A DNA stretch of 64,000 nt from WHSV01 sp050693895 (GTDB lineage Bacteria; Actinomycetota; CADDZG01; WHSQ01): contig JBOGWS010000009.1 of the NCBI GenBank assembly GCA_050693895.1, positions 16,763 through 80,762 of the forward strand, written 5' to 3'. The stretch's first letter is position 1, and each line of letters begins with the position of its first letter. Under the pieces are notes generated by a model. The model was not told where the DNA came from, did no database searches, and was given only the letters and a program-made list of their open reading frames with translations. A program made the position numbers and the translations under genes. Of the stretch, positions 43,920-51,629 are shown piece after piece.

Positions 43920-45229
43920 ACGCCGTCCTGGCGGGCGGAGTCCTCGCCGATCCGCGTCGCGGAACACTGGAGCCGGGGGATCTAACGGTCGCGTCGGGTC
44001 GCATCTCGCGGGTCACTTCCACGCCGGAGGACGAGGTTGTGGCTCACGAGTCGGACGACCGTGTCGATGTCTCCGGCTGCCTCGTGATGCCGGGCAACGT
44101 CTGCGCTCATCACCATCTCTACTCGAGTCTGGCGCGGGGAATGCCGGGGCCCGAGGACCCTCCGCGGACCTTTCCCGAGATCCTCGAGCGAGTGTGGTGG
44201 CGCCTCGACCGGGCTCTCGACCTCGAGACGGTGAAGCTCTCCGCGCTTCTCGGGGCAGTCGCTGCGGCAAGGGCCGGCACCACCGCGGTCGTCGATCACC
44301 ACGCGTCGCCCGAAGCAATCGACTCCTCGCTCGACGCGGTTGCCGAGGGGCTCGAGGAGGCGGGGATGCGCGGCGTTGTGTGCTACGAGGTCAGCGATCG
44401 GCACGGAGAGGAGCGCGGTCGCGCCGGCGTGGCCGAGAACGCCCGCTTCCTCGCGACGCACCGACGTACGCTCGTACGCGGCATGGTCGGCGCCCACGCC
44501 TCGTTCACGATCGGTCCGGCCACGATGGAGTCGGCCGTGGCCGCTGCTCGGGACACCGGAACGCCGTTGCACATTCACCTGGCCGAGGATTCAAGCGACG
44601 AGCGCGACTCGCAAGAGCGTTACGGGCTTCGCACCGCGCACCGGCTCGCTCGGGAGGGAGCGCTGGGTGAAGGCGACCTCGTTGCCCACGGCGTGCATCT
44701 CGACGCCTCGGAGCGAGAGCTCCTCCGAACCTCCGGTGTGTGGGTGGCCCACAACCCTCGTTCCAACATGAACAACGGGGTCGGCTACGCGCCGGTGCAA
44801 GACATGGGCGAGCGCGTTGCGCTGGGAACCGATGGTATCGACGGGGACATGTTCGCGGAGACAAGAGCGTGTTACCTAAAGGCGCGGGAGGCGTCGTGGA
44901 AGACGGGGCCCGCGTTCGCGACCGAGCGCTTGGCGACGGGAGCCGATGTCGTCGGCGCTCTCTTCGGCGAGCCCGCGCTCGGTACCTTGGAGGTCGGCGC
45001 TCCCGCGGACCTGGTGGTGCTCGAATATTCGTCTCCCACGCCGCTCGACTCAGCGAATCTCGCGGGGCATCTCGTCTTCGGGCTCACGGCCGCGGCGGTG
45101 CGCGATGTGATGGTGGCGGGGCGCTGGGTCGTGCGCGGTCGCAAGCATCTGCTCGTTGACGAGGACGAGCTCGCGGCGCGGTGTCGCGCAAGCGCACGCG
45201 CCTTGTGGGAGCGCATGAGCAACTTTTAG
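43916..45229 (+). CDS. ssnA: SsnA-type amidohydrolase
   Basis: A 437-residue metal-dependent aminohydrolase, matching the usual SsnA length. Metal ligands lie in NVCAHHHLYSSLARGM, LHIHLAED, HGVHLD and GTDGIDGDMFAE. The last motif and WWRLDRALDLE are characteristic of SsnA, the putative aminohydrolase of the yge/ygf purine cluster. It belongs to the ATZ/guanine-deaminase-like group, so hydrolytic removal of ammonia or ring opening of a purine intermediate is expected. The TTG start overlaps the stop of the molybdenum hydroxylase (TTGA). Confidence 0.92.
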   Translation: MNAVLAGGVLADPRRGTLEPGDLTVASGRISRVTSTPEDEVVAHESDDRVDVSGCLVMPGNVCAHHHLYSSLARGMPGPEDPPRTFPEILERVWWRLDRALDLETVKLSALLGAVAAARAGTTAVVDHHASPEAIDSSLDAVAEGLEEAGMRGVVCYEVSDRHGEERGRAGVAENARFLATHRRTLVRGMVGAHASFTIGPATMESAVAAARDTGTPLHIHLAEDSSDERDSQERYGLRTAHRLAREGALGEGDLVAHGVHLDASERELLRTSGVWVAHNPRSNMNNGVGYAPVQDMGERVALGTDGIDGDMFAETRACYLKAREASWKTGPAFATERLATGADVVGALFGEPALGTLEVGAPADLVVLEYSSPTPLDSANLAGHLVFGLTAAAVRDVMVAGRWVVRGRKHLLVDEDELAARCRASARALWERMSNF

Positions 45230-45242
45230 CTTGGGAGGAAAT

Positions 45243-46250
45243 GTGGAACGCGCCGAATTGAGAGGCAAGGACTTCATCTCGACTGCCGATTGGTCTGTCG
45301 ATGAGCTCGGCATTGCACTTGACGTCGCGGGCGAGCTGAAAGGCACATTCAAGGCGGGCGATTCTCATCGTCTGTTGTCCGATAAGACGTTGTTCATGAT
45401 CTTCTTGGACCTCTCGACTCGTACTCGCAACGCGTTCGAGGCGGGGATGACCCAGCTCGGCGGTCACGCGCATTTCATCGACGCGAACACGTCACAGATA
45501 GCTCACGGTGAGAGCCCGCGCGACATGGGGATCATCCTGTCGTCCTACGGGCACGGGATCGCCATCCGCCACGACAAGGTGCCCGGCGAGGGCAACGCCT
45601 ACATAAGGGAGGTGGCGCGCAACTCCGAGGCACCGGTCATCAATCTGCAGTGCGATGAGGACCATCCAACTCAGCAACTGGCCGATCTCATGACGATCGA
45701 GGAGGTCTTCGGCACGCGGGACCTCGATGGGATGAAGGTTTGCGTCTCGTGGGCCTACGCGCCGTCATACGCCAAGCCGATGAGCGTGCCCCAGGGGCTC
45801 GCGTTGCTCCTCCCACGCTTCGGGGCCGACGTCACAATCGCCCGGCCCCCCGAGTACCGTCTGATGTCTCACGTGATGGAGCGCGCCCGGCTCCTTGCGA
45901 ACAAGGGTGGCGGCTCGATCACCGAGGTCGACGACATGGACGCAGGGTTCGCCGACGCCCAGGTGGTCTATCCGAAGTCATGGGGGGCCGAGCACCTGTT
46001 CGGAAACGAGCAGGAGGCGCTCGCACTGAACGCCCAGTACAAGGACTGGATCTGCGACCATCGGCGGATGCGGACCGCTGCCGACGATGCGATCTACATG
46101 CACTGCCTTCCCGCCGACCGCGGCCACGAGGTCACCGACGAGGTCATCGACGGAGAGCAGTCCGTCGTCTTTCAGGAGGCAGAGAATCGACTGCACACCG
46201 GCAAGGCGCTGCTGGCGCTGACGATGGGCGGCTACGCCACCTCGGTCTAG
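45243..46250 (+). CDS. ygeW: YgeW-type (knotted) carbamoyltransferase
   Basis: A 335-residue transcarbamylase-family protein. The carbamoyl-phosphate loop reads FLDLSTRTRNAFEAGMTQLGG, the HPTQ motif is DEDHPTQQLADLMT, and the second-substrate loop contains MHCLPADRGHEVTDEVIDG. The combination fits YgeW. The E. coli protein is about 396 residues, so this one is shorter. It may transfer a carbamoyl group released from the ring-opened purine to phosphate. The GTG at 45243 has GGGAGGA just upstream. The gene ends in a 4-base convergent overlap with ygeX. No carbamate kinase gene is in the window. Confidence 0.88.
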   Translation: MERAELRGKDFISTADWSVDELGIALDVAGELKGTFKAGDSHRLLSDKTLFMIFLDLSTRTRNAFEAGMTQLGGHAHFIDANTSQIAHGESPRDMGIILSSYGHGIAIRHDKVPGEGNAYIREVARNSEAPVINLQCDEDHPTQQLADLMTIEEVFGTRDLDGMKVCVSWAYAPSYAKPMSVPQGLALLLPRFGADVTIARPPEYRLMSHVMERARLLANKGGGSITEVDDMDAGFADAQVVYPKSWGAEHLFGNEQEALALNAQYKDWICDHRRMRTAADDAIYMHCLPADRGHEVTDEVIDGEQSVVFQEAENRLHTGKALLALTMGGYATSV

Positions 46251-47380
46251 GGAGCCCTGCCCACGATCTCTTCGTAAGCAGCCGGATCGGTGGCGCCCTC
46301 GGTCGAGAGCACCAGTGCCGAGGTGGTCTGGTCGATGCCGAGGGTTCTTCGCGCGTCGGGGTGGTCGAGCAACTCGATCAGGCACGCGACACCCGCGGCC
46401 CCCGTTTCTCCCGAGACCACGTCCGCTTTGGCGAGCGCTCGCATTCCCTCACGCGCGCGTTCGTCCGCGAGTGCGACGTAAGCGTTGTACCCGCTCGACA
46501 CGAGCGGCCAGGCAACCACGGACGGCGTCCCGCAGTTGAGGCCGGCCATGATCGAGTCGTGCGGTCCCGGGATGGTGACGATCCGTCCCGCCTCAATCGA
46601 GGCGAGGACGCAGGCCGACACTTCCGGTTCCACGCCCAACATGCGCGGAGGTCGCATACCGGCTCGTCTGAAGTGTCGCACCGCCGCGGCCGCAAGTGCC
46701 CCGACTCCGATCTGGACGACGACGAGGTCGGGAGCGCCGTCGCCGAACTCGGACAACTGGTCGTCGATCTCCCAGAAGATCGTCGAGTACCCCTCGATCA
46801 CCCATCTCGGGACGTCCTCGTAGCCGGGCCACGATGTGTCCGAAATTACGAGGCAGCGCTCGCCGGCCTCACGCGCGGAGCGCGCCACTGCGTCGTCGTA
46901 CGTTCCGTCGATGACCTCGCAGGTCGCGCCTTCGCTCTCGATTCCCTCGACGCGCGCGGCTGCGGTGCCGGCGGGAACGAAGATGCGAGCCGAGAGACCG
47001 AGCAGCTTCGCCATGCGCGCGACGGCTCGTCCGTGGTTGCCGTCGGTCGCGGCCGCGAGGGTCAATGGGCGGTACGGCGCGAGCTGGTCGGTGAGCTCGT
47101 CGAAGCGCGCCCACTCCTCGAAGCCCCCGATATGTTCGTCGAGCGCGCGGTACACGCCCCAGGAGGCGCCGAGGATCTTGAACGAGGGAAGGCCGAGGCG
47201 GCTCGACTCGTCCTTCACCCACACCCGCCGGAACTCCAGGTCGGCGGCGAGCGAGGGGGCATCCAGGAGAGGAGAGGCCTCGTAGTTGGGGACGCGGCGG
47301 TGATACTCGAGTGCCGCTCGATCGGGGGCCGGGCCGGCCGATTCGGAAGTCACCTGCGAGTTCCAGTGGATTCTCGTCAT
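46247..47380 (-). CDS. ygeX: Diaminopropionate ammonia-lyase (YgeX-like)
   Basis: A 377-residue fold-type II PLP enzyme. The Schiff-base Lys lies in LGLPSFKILGASWGVYRAL, the phosphate-binding region reads AAATDGNHGRAVARMAKLLG, and SDTSWPGYEDVPRWVIEGYSTIFWEID is a diaminopropionate ammonia-lyase signature. It splits 2,3-diaminopropionate to pyruvate and ammonia, a late step of the yge purine route. The ATG at 47380 is selected since homology begins at MTRIHWN. An in-frame ATG lies at 47389. It follows the hydantoinase gene by 19 bases on the same strand. Confidence 0.92.
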   Translation of the reverse strand: MTRIHWNSQVTSESAGPAPDRAALEYHRRVPNYEASPLLDAPSLAADLEFRRVWVKDESSRLGLPSFKILGASWGVYRALDEHIGGFEEWARFDELTDQLAPYRPLTLAAATDGNHGRAVARMAKLLGLSARIFVPAGTAAARVEGIESEGATCEVIDGTYDDAVARSAREAGERCLVISDTSWPGYEDVPRWVIEGYSTIFWEIDDQLSEFGDGAPDLVVVQIGVGALAAAAVRHFRRAGMRPPRMLGVEPEVSACVLASIEAGRIVTIPGPHDSIMAGLNCGTPSVVAWPLVSSGYNAYVALADERAREGMRALAKADVVSGETGAAGVACLIELLDHPDARRTLGIDQTTSALVLSTEGATDPAAYEEIVGRAP

Positions 47381-47399
47381 CCCGAGCATCCTCGCGCGC

Positions 47400-48818
47400 T
47401 CACGAGGTTGCAAGTCGTCCGCTCGGCCCCCGTGGGACGAACCGACCCCATCCCGGCACTCCGGCGGGCTCACCATCGCGCGCCACGACCCGGCCGCGCG
47501 ACAGCACGAGGCTCGGCCAGCCTCGCACGGTGATGTCCTCGTAGGGCGAGTAGTCGACGTTCATGTGGAGGCGCTCGGCGACGAGGGGCCGCTCTTCGGA
47601 GGGATCGAAGACGACGACGTCGGCGTCGGCCCCCGCCACGAGCTCGCCCTTGCGAGGGTGCAGGCCGAAGAGTTTGGCCGGAGCCGTGCAGCAACGATCC
47701 ACCCACTCGGTCAGGCTGAGCTGTCCCTCCACGACCTTCTGGTAGATGAGAGCGAGCCTGGTTTCGATGCCGGGCACGCCTCCTGGGATCTGCGTGAAAT
47801 CACTCCAGCCACCACCGGCGAGCCCCGCCCCTTTGTCGGCCGATGTGAAGGGACAGTGGTCCGTCGCAACGACCTGCAGATGACCGCGCCTGAGGCCCTC
47901 CCACAACTCCTCCGCGTGGTGCGGGTCGCGAAGCGGGGGAGCGCAAACGTAGCGGGCGGCTCGCGCGGGAGCGTCCTCGTAGCGCTCGGCCGACAGGTAG
48001 AGGTACTGGGGGCAGGTCTCGGCGTAGAAGTTCAGACCGCGTTCGCGAGCGAGTCGGACGAGCTCGAGCGCCGGCGCGCTCGACATGTGCACCACGTAAC
48101 ATGCAGCCTCACTGTCTTCGGCGAGGCGAACAGCGCGCGCAACGGCGTCCGCCTCGGCTTCGGGAGGTCGCGATCGAGCGTGCCAGCGCGGTTGGGTGTG
48201 CCCCTCACGTAATGCCTCGGCGCGCCGAGCGGCAACCATCGCGTCGTCCTCGCAGTGGAGGCAGACCAGGGCGCCCTGATTTGAAGCGGCCGTCATGACC
48301 TCGGAGATGACTTCGTCGGAGACCATCAACCGCTCCGGATAGGTCATGTACAGCTTGAAGCTCGTGATGCCCGCCTCTACCATCTCGGCGACGAGGTCGT
48401 CTGCCGGGCGAGCCAGCTCGGTGATCGTCATGTGAAAGGAGTAGTCGATCACCGCCTTGTTCGTGGCCTTGCCGTGCCATGTGGCGAGTCCATCGGCGAG
48501 CGATTCCCCCCGGTAAGCAGTGGCGAAATCAATCACCGTCGTGGTTCCTCCGCACGCCGCAGCGACGGTCCCGCTGGTGAAGTCGTCGGACGAGCGTGTC
48601 ACGCCGACCTCCATGTCGAGGTGGGTGTGGACGTCGACGGCGCCCGGTATCACGAGCTTGCCGGCGGCGTCGATGGTGGTATTGGCCGTGACGTTTCCGA
48701 GGGCACCCACGCGTTCAATCCGTTCGCCCCGGACGAGCACATCGGCCCGCGTCAACTCCCCGCCGGAAACGACTTCGCCGCCCCGGATGAGAAGCGTTTG
48801 CGACTCGGACTCGACCAC
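47400..48818 (-). CDS. hyuA: D-hydantoinase/dihydropyrimidinase-type cyclic amidohydrolase (HyuA/YgeZ-like)
   Basis: A 472-residue cyclic amidohydrolase. The first metal motif is AVDVHTHLDMEV, the Lys that becomes carboxylated is in ITSFKLYMTYP, further ligands are LHCEDD and YVVHMSSA, and the catalytic Asp lies in ATDHCPF. It should open a hydantoin-like ring produced from purines. The GTG start has AGGGGCAG before it. It forms a two-gene minus-strand operon with ygeX, inserted between two plus-strand blocks of the island. Confidence 0.92.
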   Translation of the reverse strand: MVESESQTLLIRGGEVVSGGELTRADVLVRGERIERVGALGNVTANTTIDAAGKLVIPGAVDVHTHLDMEVGVTRSSDDFTSGTVAAACGGTTTVIDFATAYRGESLADGLATWHGKATNKAVIDYSFHMTITELARPADDLVAEMVEAGITSFKLYMTYPERLMVSDEVISEVMTAASNQGALVCLHCEDDAMVAARRAEALREGHTQPRWHARSRPPEAEADAVARAVRLAEDSEAACYVVHMSSAPALELVRLARERGLNFYAETCPQYLYLSAERYEDAPARAARYVCAPPLRDPHHAEELWEGLRRGHLQVVATDHCPFTSADKGAGLAGGGWSDFTQIPGGVPGIETRLALIYQKVVEGQLSLTEWVDRCCTAPAKLFGLHPRKGELVAGADADVVVFDPSEERPLVAERLHMNVDYSPYEDITVRGWPSLVLSRGRVVARDGEPAGVPGWGRFVPRGPSGRLATS

Positions 48819-48853
48819 CTGCCCCTGACCCCCTCCCTATCCCGCGCAAAATG

Positions 48854-48881
48854 TTGAAGACTGTTCGGAGCGAATCATAGG
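48854..48881 (+). promoter_or_regulatory. Candidate promoter of the second xanthine dehydrogenase block
   Basis: TTGAAG and CATAGG stand 16 bases apart in the 110-base divergent gap, about 48 bases before the FAD-subunit start. It is moderate in quality. Confidence 0.35.
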
Positions 48882-48928
48882 TCTCACGGGAAGAGTGATC
48901 GTGGTCGTCGAATTGCTGGAACGGGTAT

Positions 48929-49798
48929 TTGGAAGTCCTACAGCCGACTAACTGGGGCGACGCGCTCGCGGCGAAGGGGGACTATCCCGAAGCCGTTCCA
49001 CTCGCGGGAGGGACGGATCTCCTTGTCGAGCTCAACTTCGATCGCCGTCGCCCAGAAACGATTGTCGATCTGACCCGCGTCGCTGAACTGGGCGAATGGT
49101 CGCGCGTCGACGGAAACGTGAGATTGGGTGCGGGAGTCAACTACACTCGCGTGATCGCGGAACTCGCGTCCGAGCTTCCCGGTCTCGCCATCGCCTCTCG
49201 CACCGTCGGGTCTCCGCAGATTCGAAACCGGGGCACGATCGGCGGCAATCTCGGCACCTCCTCCCCAGCGGGGGATGCGCTCCCACCACTGCTGGCGAGC
49301 GGCGCCCGCATCGAACTCGCCGCGACGAGCGGGACCCGCGTCGTTCCCGTGGAGGAGTTCTGCACCTCGCCGAAGAACAACGTCCTCGAGCCCGATGAGC
49401 TGATCGCCGCGATCCACTTGCCGGCGGCGACCGGCCCCCAGCAGTTCTCCAAGATCGGCACCCGGAACGCGATGGTCATAGCGGTCGTGTCGTTCGCGCT
49501 TTCGCTCGCTCCGCCGACTCGCTCGGTTGGAACCGGAATCGGATCAGCGGGTCCTATCCCACTGCGAGCAACCGAGGCCGAGCGGTTCCTCGAAGGAGTG
49601 CTGGACGAGGAAGGACTTTGGGCCAGCCGAGGTTCGCTCCCGGAAACCGCCGTATCGCGCTTCGGACAACACGTGAGCGAGGCGTCCAGACCCATCGACG
49701 ACATCAGGGGGTCGGCCTCCTATCGCCGTTACGCGCTGGGGGTCATGGCCGAGCGGACGCTGGCCTGGGTGTGGGACGAGTATCGAGGCGTGACCTGA
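48929..49798 (+). CDS. Xanthine dehydrogenase family FAD-binding subunit
   Basis: A 289-residue CoxM/XdhB-type flavoprotein. FAD motifs are VPLAGGTDLLVEL near the N-terminus and RNRGTIGGNLGTSSPAGDALPPLLA at about residues 95-118, followed by the C-terminal CO dehydrogenase flavoprotein domain. It passes electrons from the iron-sulfur subunit to the final acceptor. The TTG start at 48929 has TGGAACGGG upstream. Its TGA overlaps the next ATG by one base (TGATG). It could also serve the FAD-less XdhD-like protein upstream. Confidence 0.92.
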   Translation: MEVLQPTNWGDALAAKGDYPEAVPLAGGTDLLVELNFDRRRPETIVDLTRVAELGEWSRVDGNVRLGAGVNYTRVIAELASELPGLAIASRTVGSPQIRNRGTIGGNLGTSSPAGDALPPLLASGARIELAATSGTRVVPVEEFCTSPKNNVLEPDELIAAIHLPAATGPQQFSKIGTRNAMVIAVVSFALSLAPPTRSVGTGIGSAGPIPLRATEAERFLEGVLDEEGLWASRGSLPETAVSRFGQHVSEASRPIDDIRGSASYRRYALGVMAERTLAWVWDEYRGVT

Positions 49799-50268
49799 TG
49801 CATTTGCAGCTAGCGGTTAACGGCCAAACTCGCGAGGTGGACGGCGCGTGGGAGGGCGAAAGCCTTCTTTACGTGCTGCGCGAAAGACTCGGCATGCCCG
49901 GTTCTAAGAACGCGTGCGAACAGGGGGAGTGCGGGTCGTGCTCGGTCTATCTCGACGACGTCCTGGTTTGCTCCTGCCTGGTGCTTGCAGCGCAGGCCGC
50001 GGGCCGCGCGGTCATGACCGTCGAAGGCCTTGCCGAGGACGGCGAGCTCCATCCGATCCAGAAGGACTTCGTCGAGGCCGGCGCGGTCCAGTGCGGTTTC
50101 TGCACGCCGGGTCTGATCGTTGCGACCCACGAACTATTGGGCCGCAATCCAAGGCCCACCGACCATGAGATACGCGAAGCGCTGGCCGGCAACCTCTGCC
50201 GCTGCACCGGCTACGAGAAGATCCTCGACGCGGTGCGCGCCGCGGCCGGCAGGAAAGATCGCACATGA
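49798..50268 (+). CDS. Xanthine dehydrogenase family [2Fe-2S] subunit
   Basis: A 156-residue protein with two iron-sulfur clusters. The plant-type ferredoxin loop is CEQGECGSCSVYLDD with a later Cys in VCSCLV, and the second cluster is bound by QCGFCTPG and NLCRCTGYEKI. It relays electrons between the molybdopterin and FAD subunits. It is coupled to both neighbours, by TGATG upstream and ATGA downstream. Confidence 0.95.
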   Translation: MHLQLAVNGQTREVDGAWEGESLLYVLRERLGMPGSKNACEQGECGSCSVYLDDVLVCSCLVLAAQAAGRAVMTVEGLAEDGELHPIQKDFVEAGAVQCGFCTPGLIVATHELLGRNPRPTDHEIREALAGNLCRCTGYEKILDAVRAAAGRKDRT

Positions 50269-51629
50269 ACTCCACAGACCGAATCATCATCGAGGGTTGC
50301 GCAATCGCGACGATGGACGGCGCGCTCACCGAGCACTCGTCCGGCCACATCGTCATCGAGGCCGGCACCATCGTCGCGGTCGGCGAGGGAAGTGCACCAG
50401 GGATCGATTCGGGCGTCCGGCGTATCGACGGCCGCGGCCTTCTGGCCACGCCGGGTCTGATCAATTGCCACCATCACCTCTATCAATGGCTCACGCGCGG
50501 CCGCGCGCAACAGTCGAACCTCTTCGAGTGGCTTACCGAGCTGTACCCGATATGGGCGCACATAGATGTGGACATGCAACAGGCGGCGGCGCGCGCGGGG
50601 CTGGCCGCGCTCGCTCGTTCGGGGTGCTCGACCTCGACCGATCACCACTACGTCTTCCCGCGCGGTGCGGGCGACCTCCTCGAGGCCGAGATCTTTGCGG
50701 CACGGGAGCTGGGCATTCGCTTTCACCCATGCCGGGGATCGATGGATCTCGGAAGGTCACTCGGCGGGCTTCCTCCGAACGAGGTCACCGAGGATCGCGA
50801 CGCTATCCTCGCCGCCACGGAGCGGGCGATCGACTTGTGGCACGACCCCGCACCCGGCTCGATGCTTCGGATCGCGGTCGCTCCCTGCTCGCCCTTCTCG
50901 GTGACCGCCGGACTCATGAAGGAGGCCGCCACCCTGGCCCGGGAGCGCGGGGTCCGGCTCCACACGCATTTGGCCGAGACACTCGAGGAGCAAGAGTTCT
51001 GCGTAGAGAGATTCGGCGTCCGTCCGGTTGAGTTCCTCGACGATCTCGGCTGGCTCGGAAACGATGTGTGGTTGGCCCACTGCGTCCACCTCTCGAATTC
51101 CGAGGTGCGTCGTCTTGCGGAGTCGGGCACGGGAGTCGCACACTGTCCCACGTCCAATGCGCGTCTCGGGGCGGGCATCGCTCCGGTCGCGTCACTCACG
51201 TCCGCAGGCGCCCCGGTCGGTCTCGGCGTCGACGGCGCCGCCTCCAACGAGGGAGGGGAGCTGGGCCCCGAGGTCCGACAGGCGCTGCTGTTCGCACGCA
51301 TCGCGGGCGGGCCGGCCGCGCTCACCGCGCGCGGTGCGCTAGCCCTTGCAACGCGCGGAGGTGCGCGCTGTCTCGGCCGGGATGAGATCGGCTCGCTTGA
51401 GCCCTCCATGCAGGCGGACGTCGCGCTGTGGCGACTCGATGACCTCGACCATGCTGGAATCTCAGACCCGGTCGCCGCGCTTGTCTTCGGTCCGCCGCGG
51501 CCGGTCGAGTCATTGCTGGTCAAGGGACGCGTGGTGGTCGAAGGTGGACAGCTCTTCACCGCGGACGAGTCCTCCATCGCGGCCGACCTCGACAAGGCCT
51601 CACGCAGGCTGCTGGAGATGACAGTTTGA
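50265..51629 (+). CDS. Amidohydrolase, 8-oxoguanine deaminase-like
   Basis: A 454-residue metal-dependent deaminase. NCHHHLYQWLTRGRAQ near residue 70 gives the first metal pair, LHTHLAETLEEQ and AHCVHLSNSE the next, and GLGVDGAASNEGGEL the catalytic Asp. The first and last of these segments are the hallmarks of 8-oxoguanine deaminase in the ATZ/TRZ group. It would turn 8-oxoguanine into urate, or act on a related purine. It is a paralogue of the SsnA protein in the same island. ATGA and TTGA overlaps couple it to the flanking dehydrogenase genes. Confidence 0.88.
   Translation: MNSTDRIIIEGCAIATMDGALTEHSSGHIVIEAGTIVAVGEGSAPGIDSGVRRIDGRGLLATPGLINCHHHLYQWLTRGRAQQSNLFEWLTELYPIWAHIDVDMQQAAARAGLAALARSGCSTSTDHHYVFPRGAGDLLEAEIFAARELGIRFHPCRGSMDLGRSLGGLPPNEVTEDRDAILAATERAIDLWHDPAPGSMLRIAVAPCSPFSVTAGLMKEAATLARERGVRLHTHLAETLEEQEFCVERFGVRPVEFLDDLGWLGNDVWLAHCVHLSNSEVRRLAESGTGVAHCPTSNARLGAGIAPVASLTSAGAPVGLGVDGAASNEGGELGPEVRQALLFARIAGGPAALTARGALALATRGGARCLGRDEIGSLEPSMQADVALWRLDDLDHAGISDPVAALVFGPPRPVESLLVKGRVVVEGGQLFTADESSIAADLDKASRRLLEMTV

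Noticed and set aside
42456..43967. A 503-codon open frame on the reverse strand
   Set aside because: It is antisense to the XdhD-like hydroxylase, with no motif and no ribosome site.
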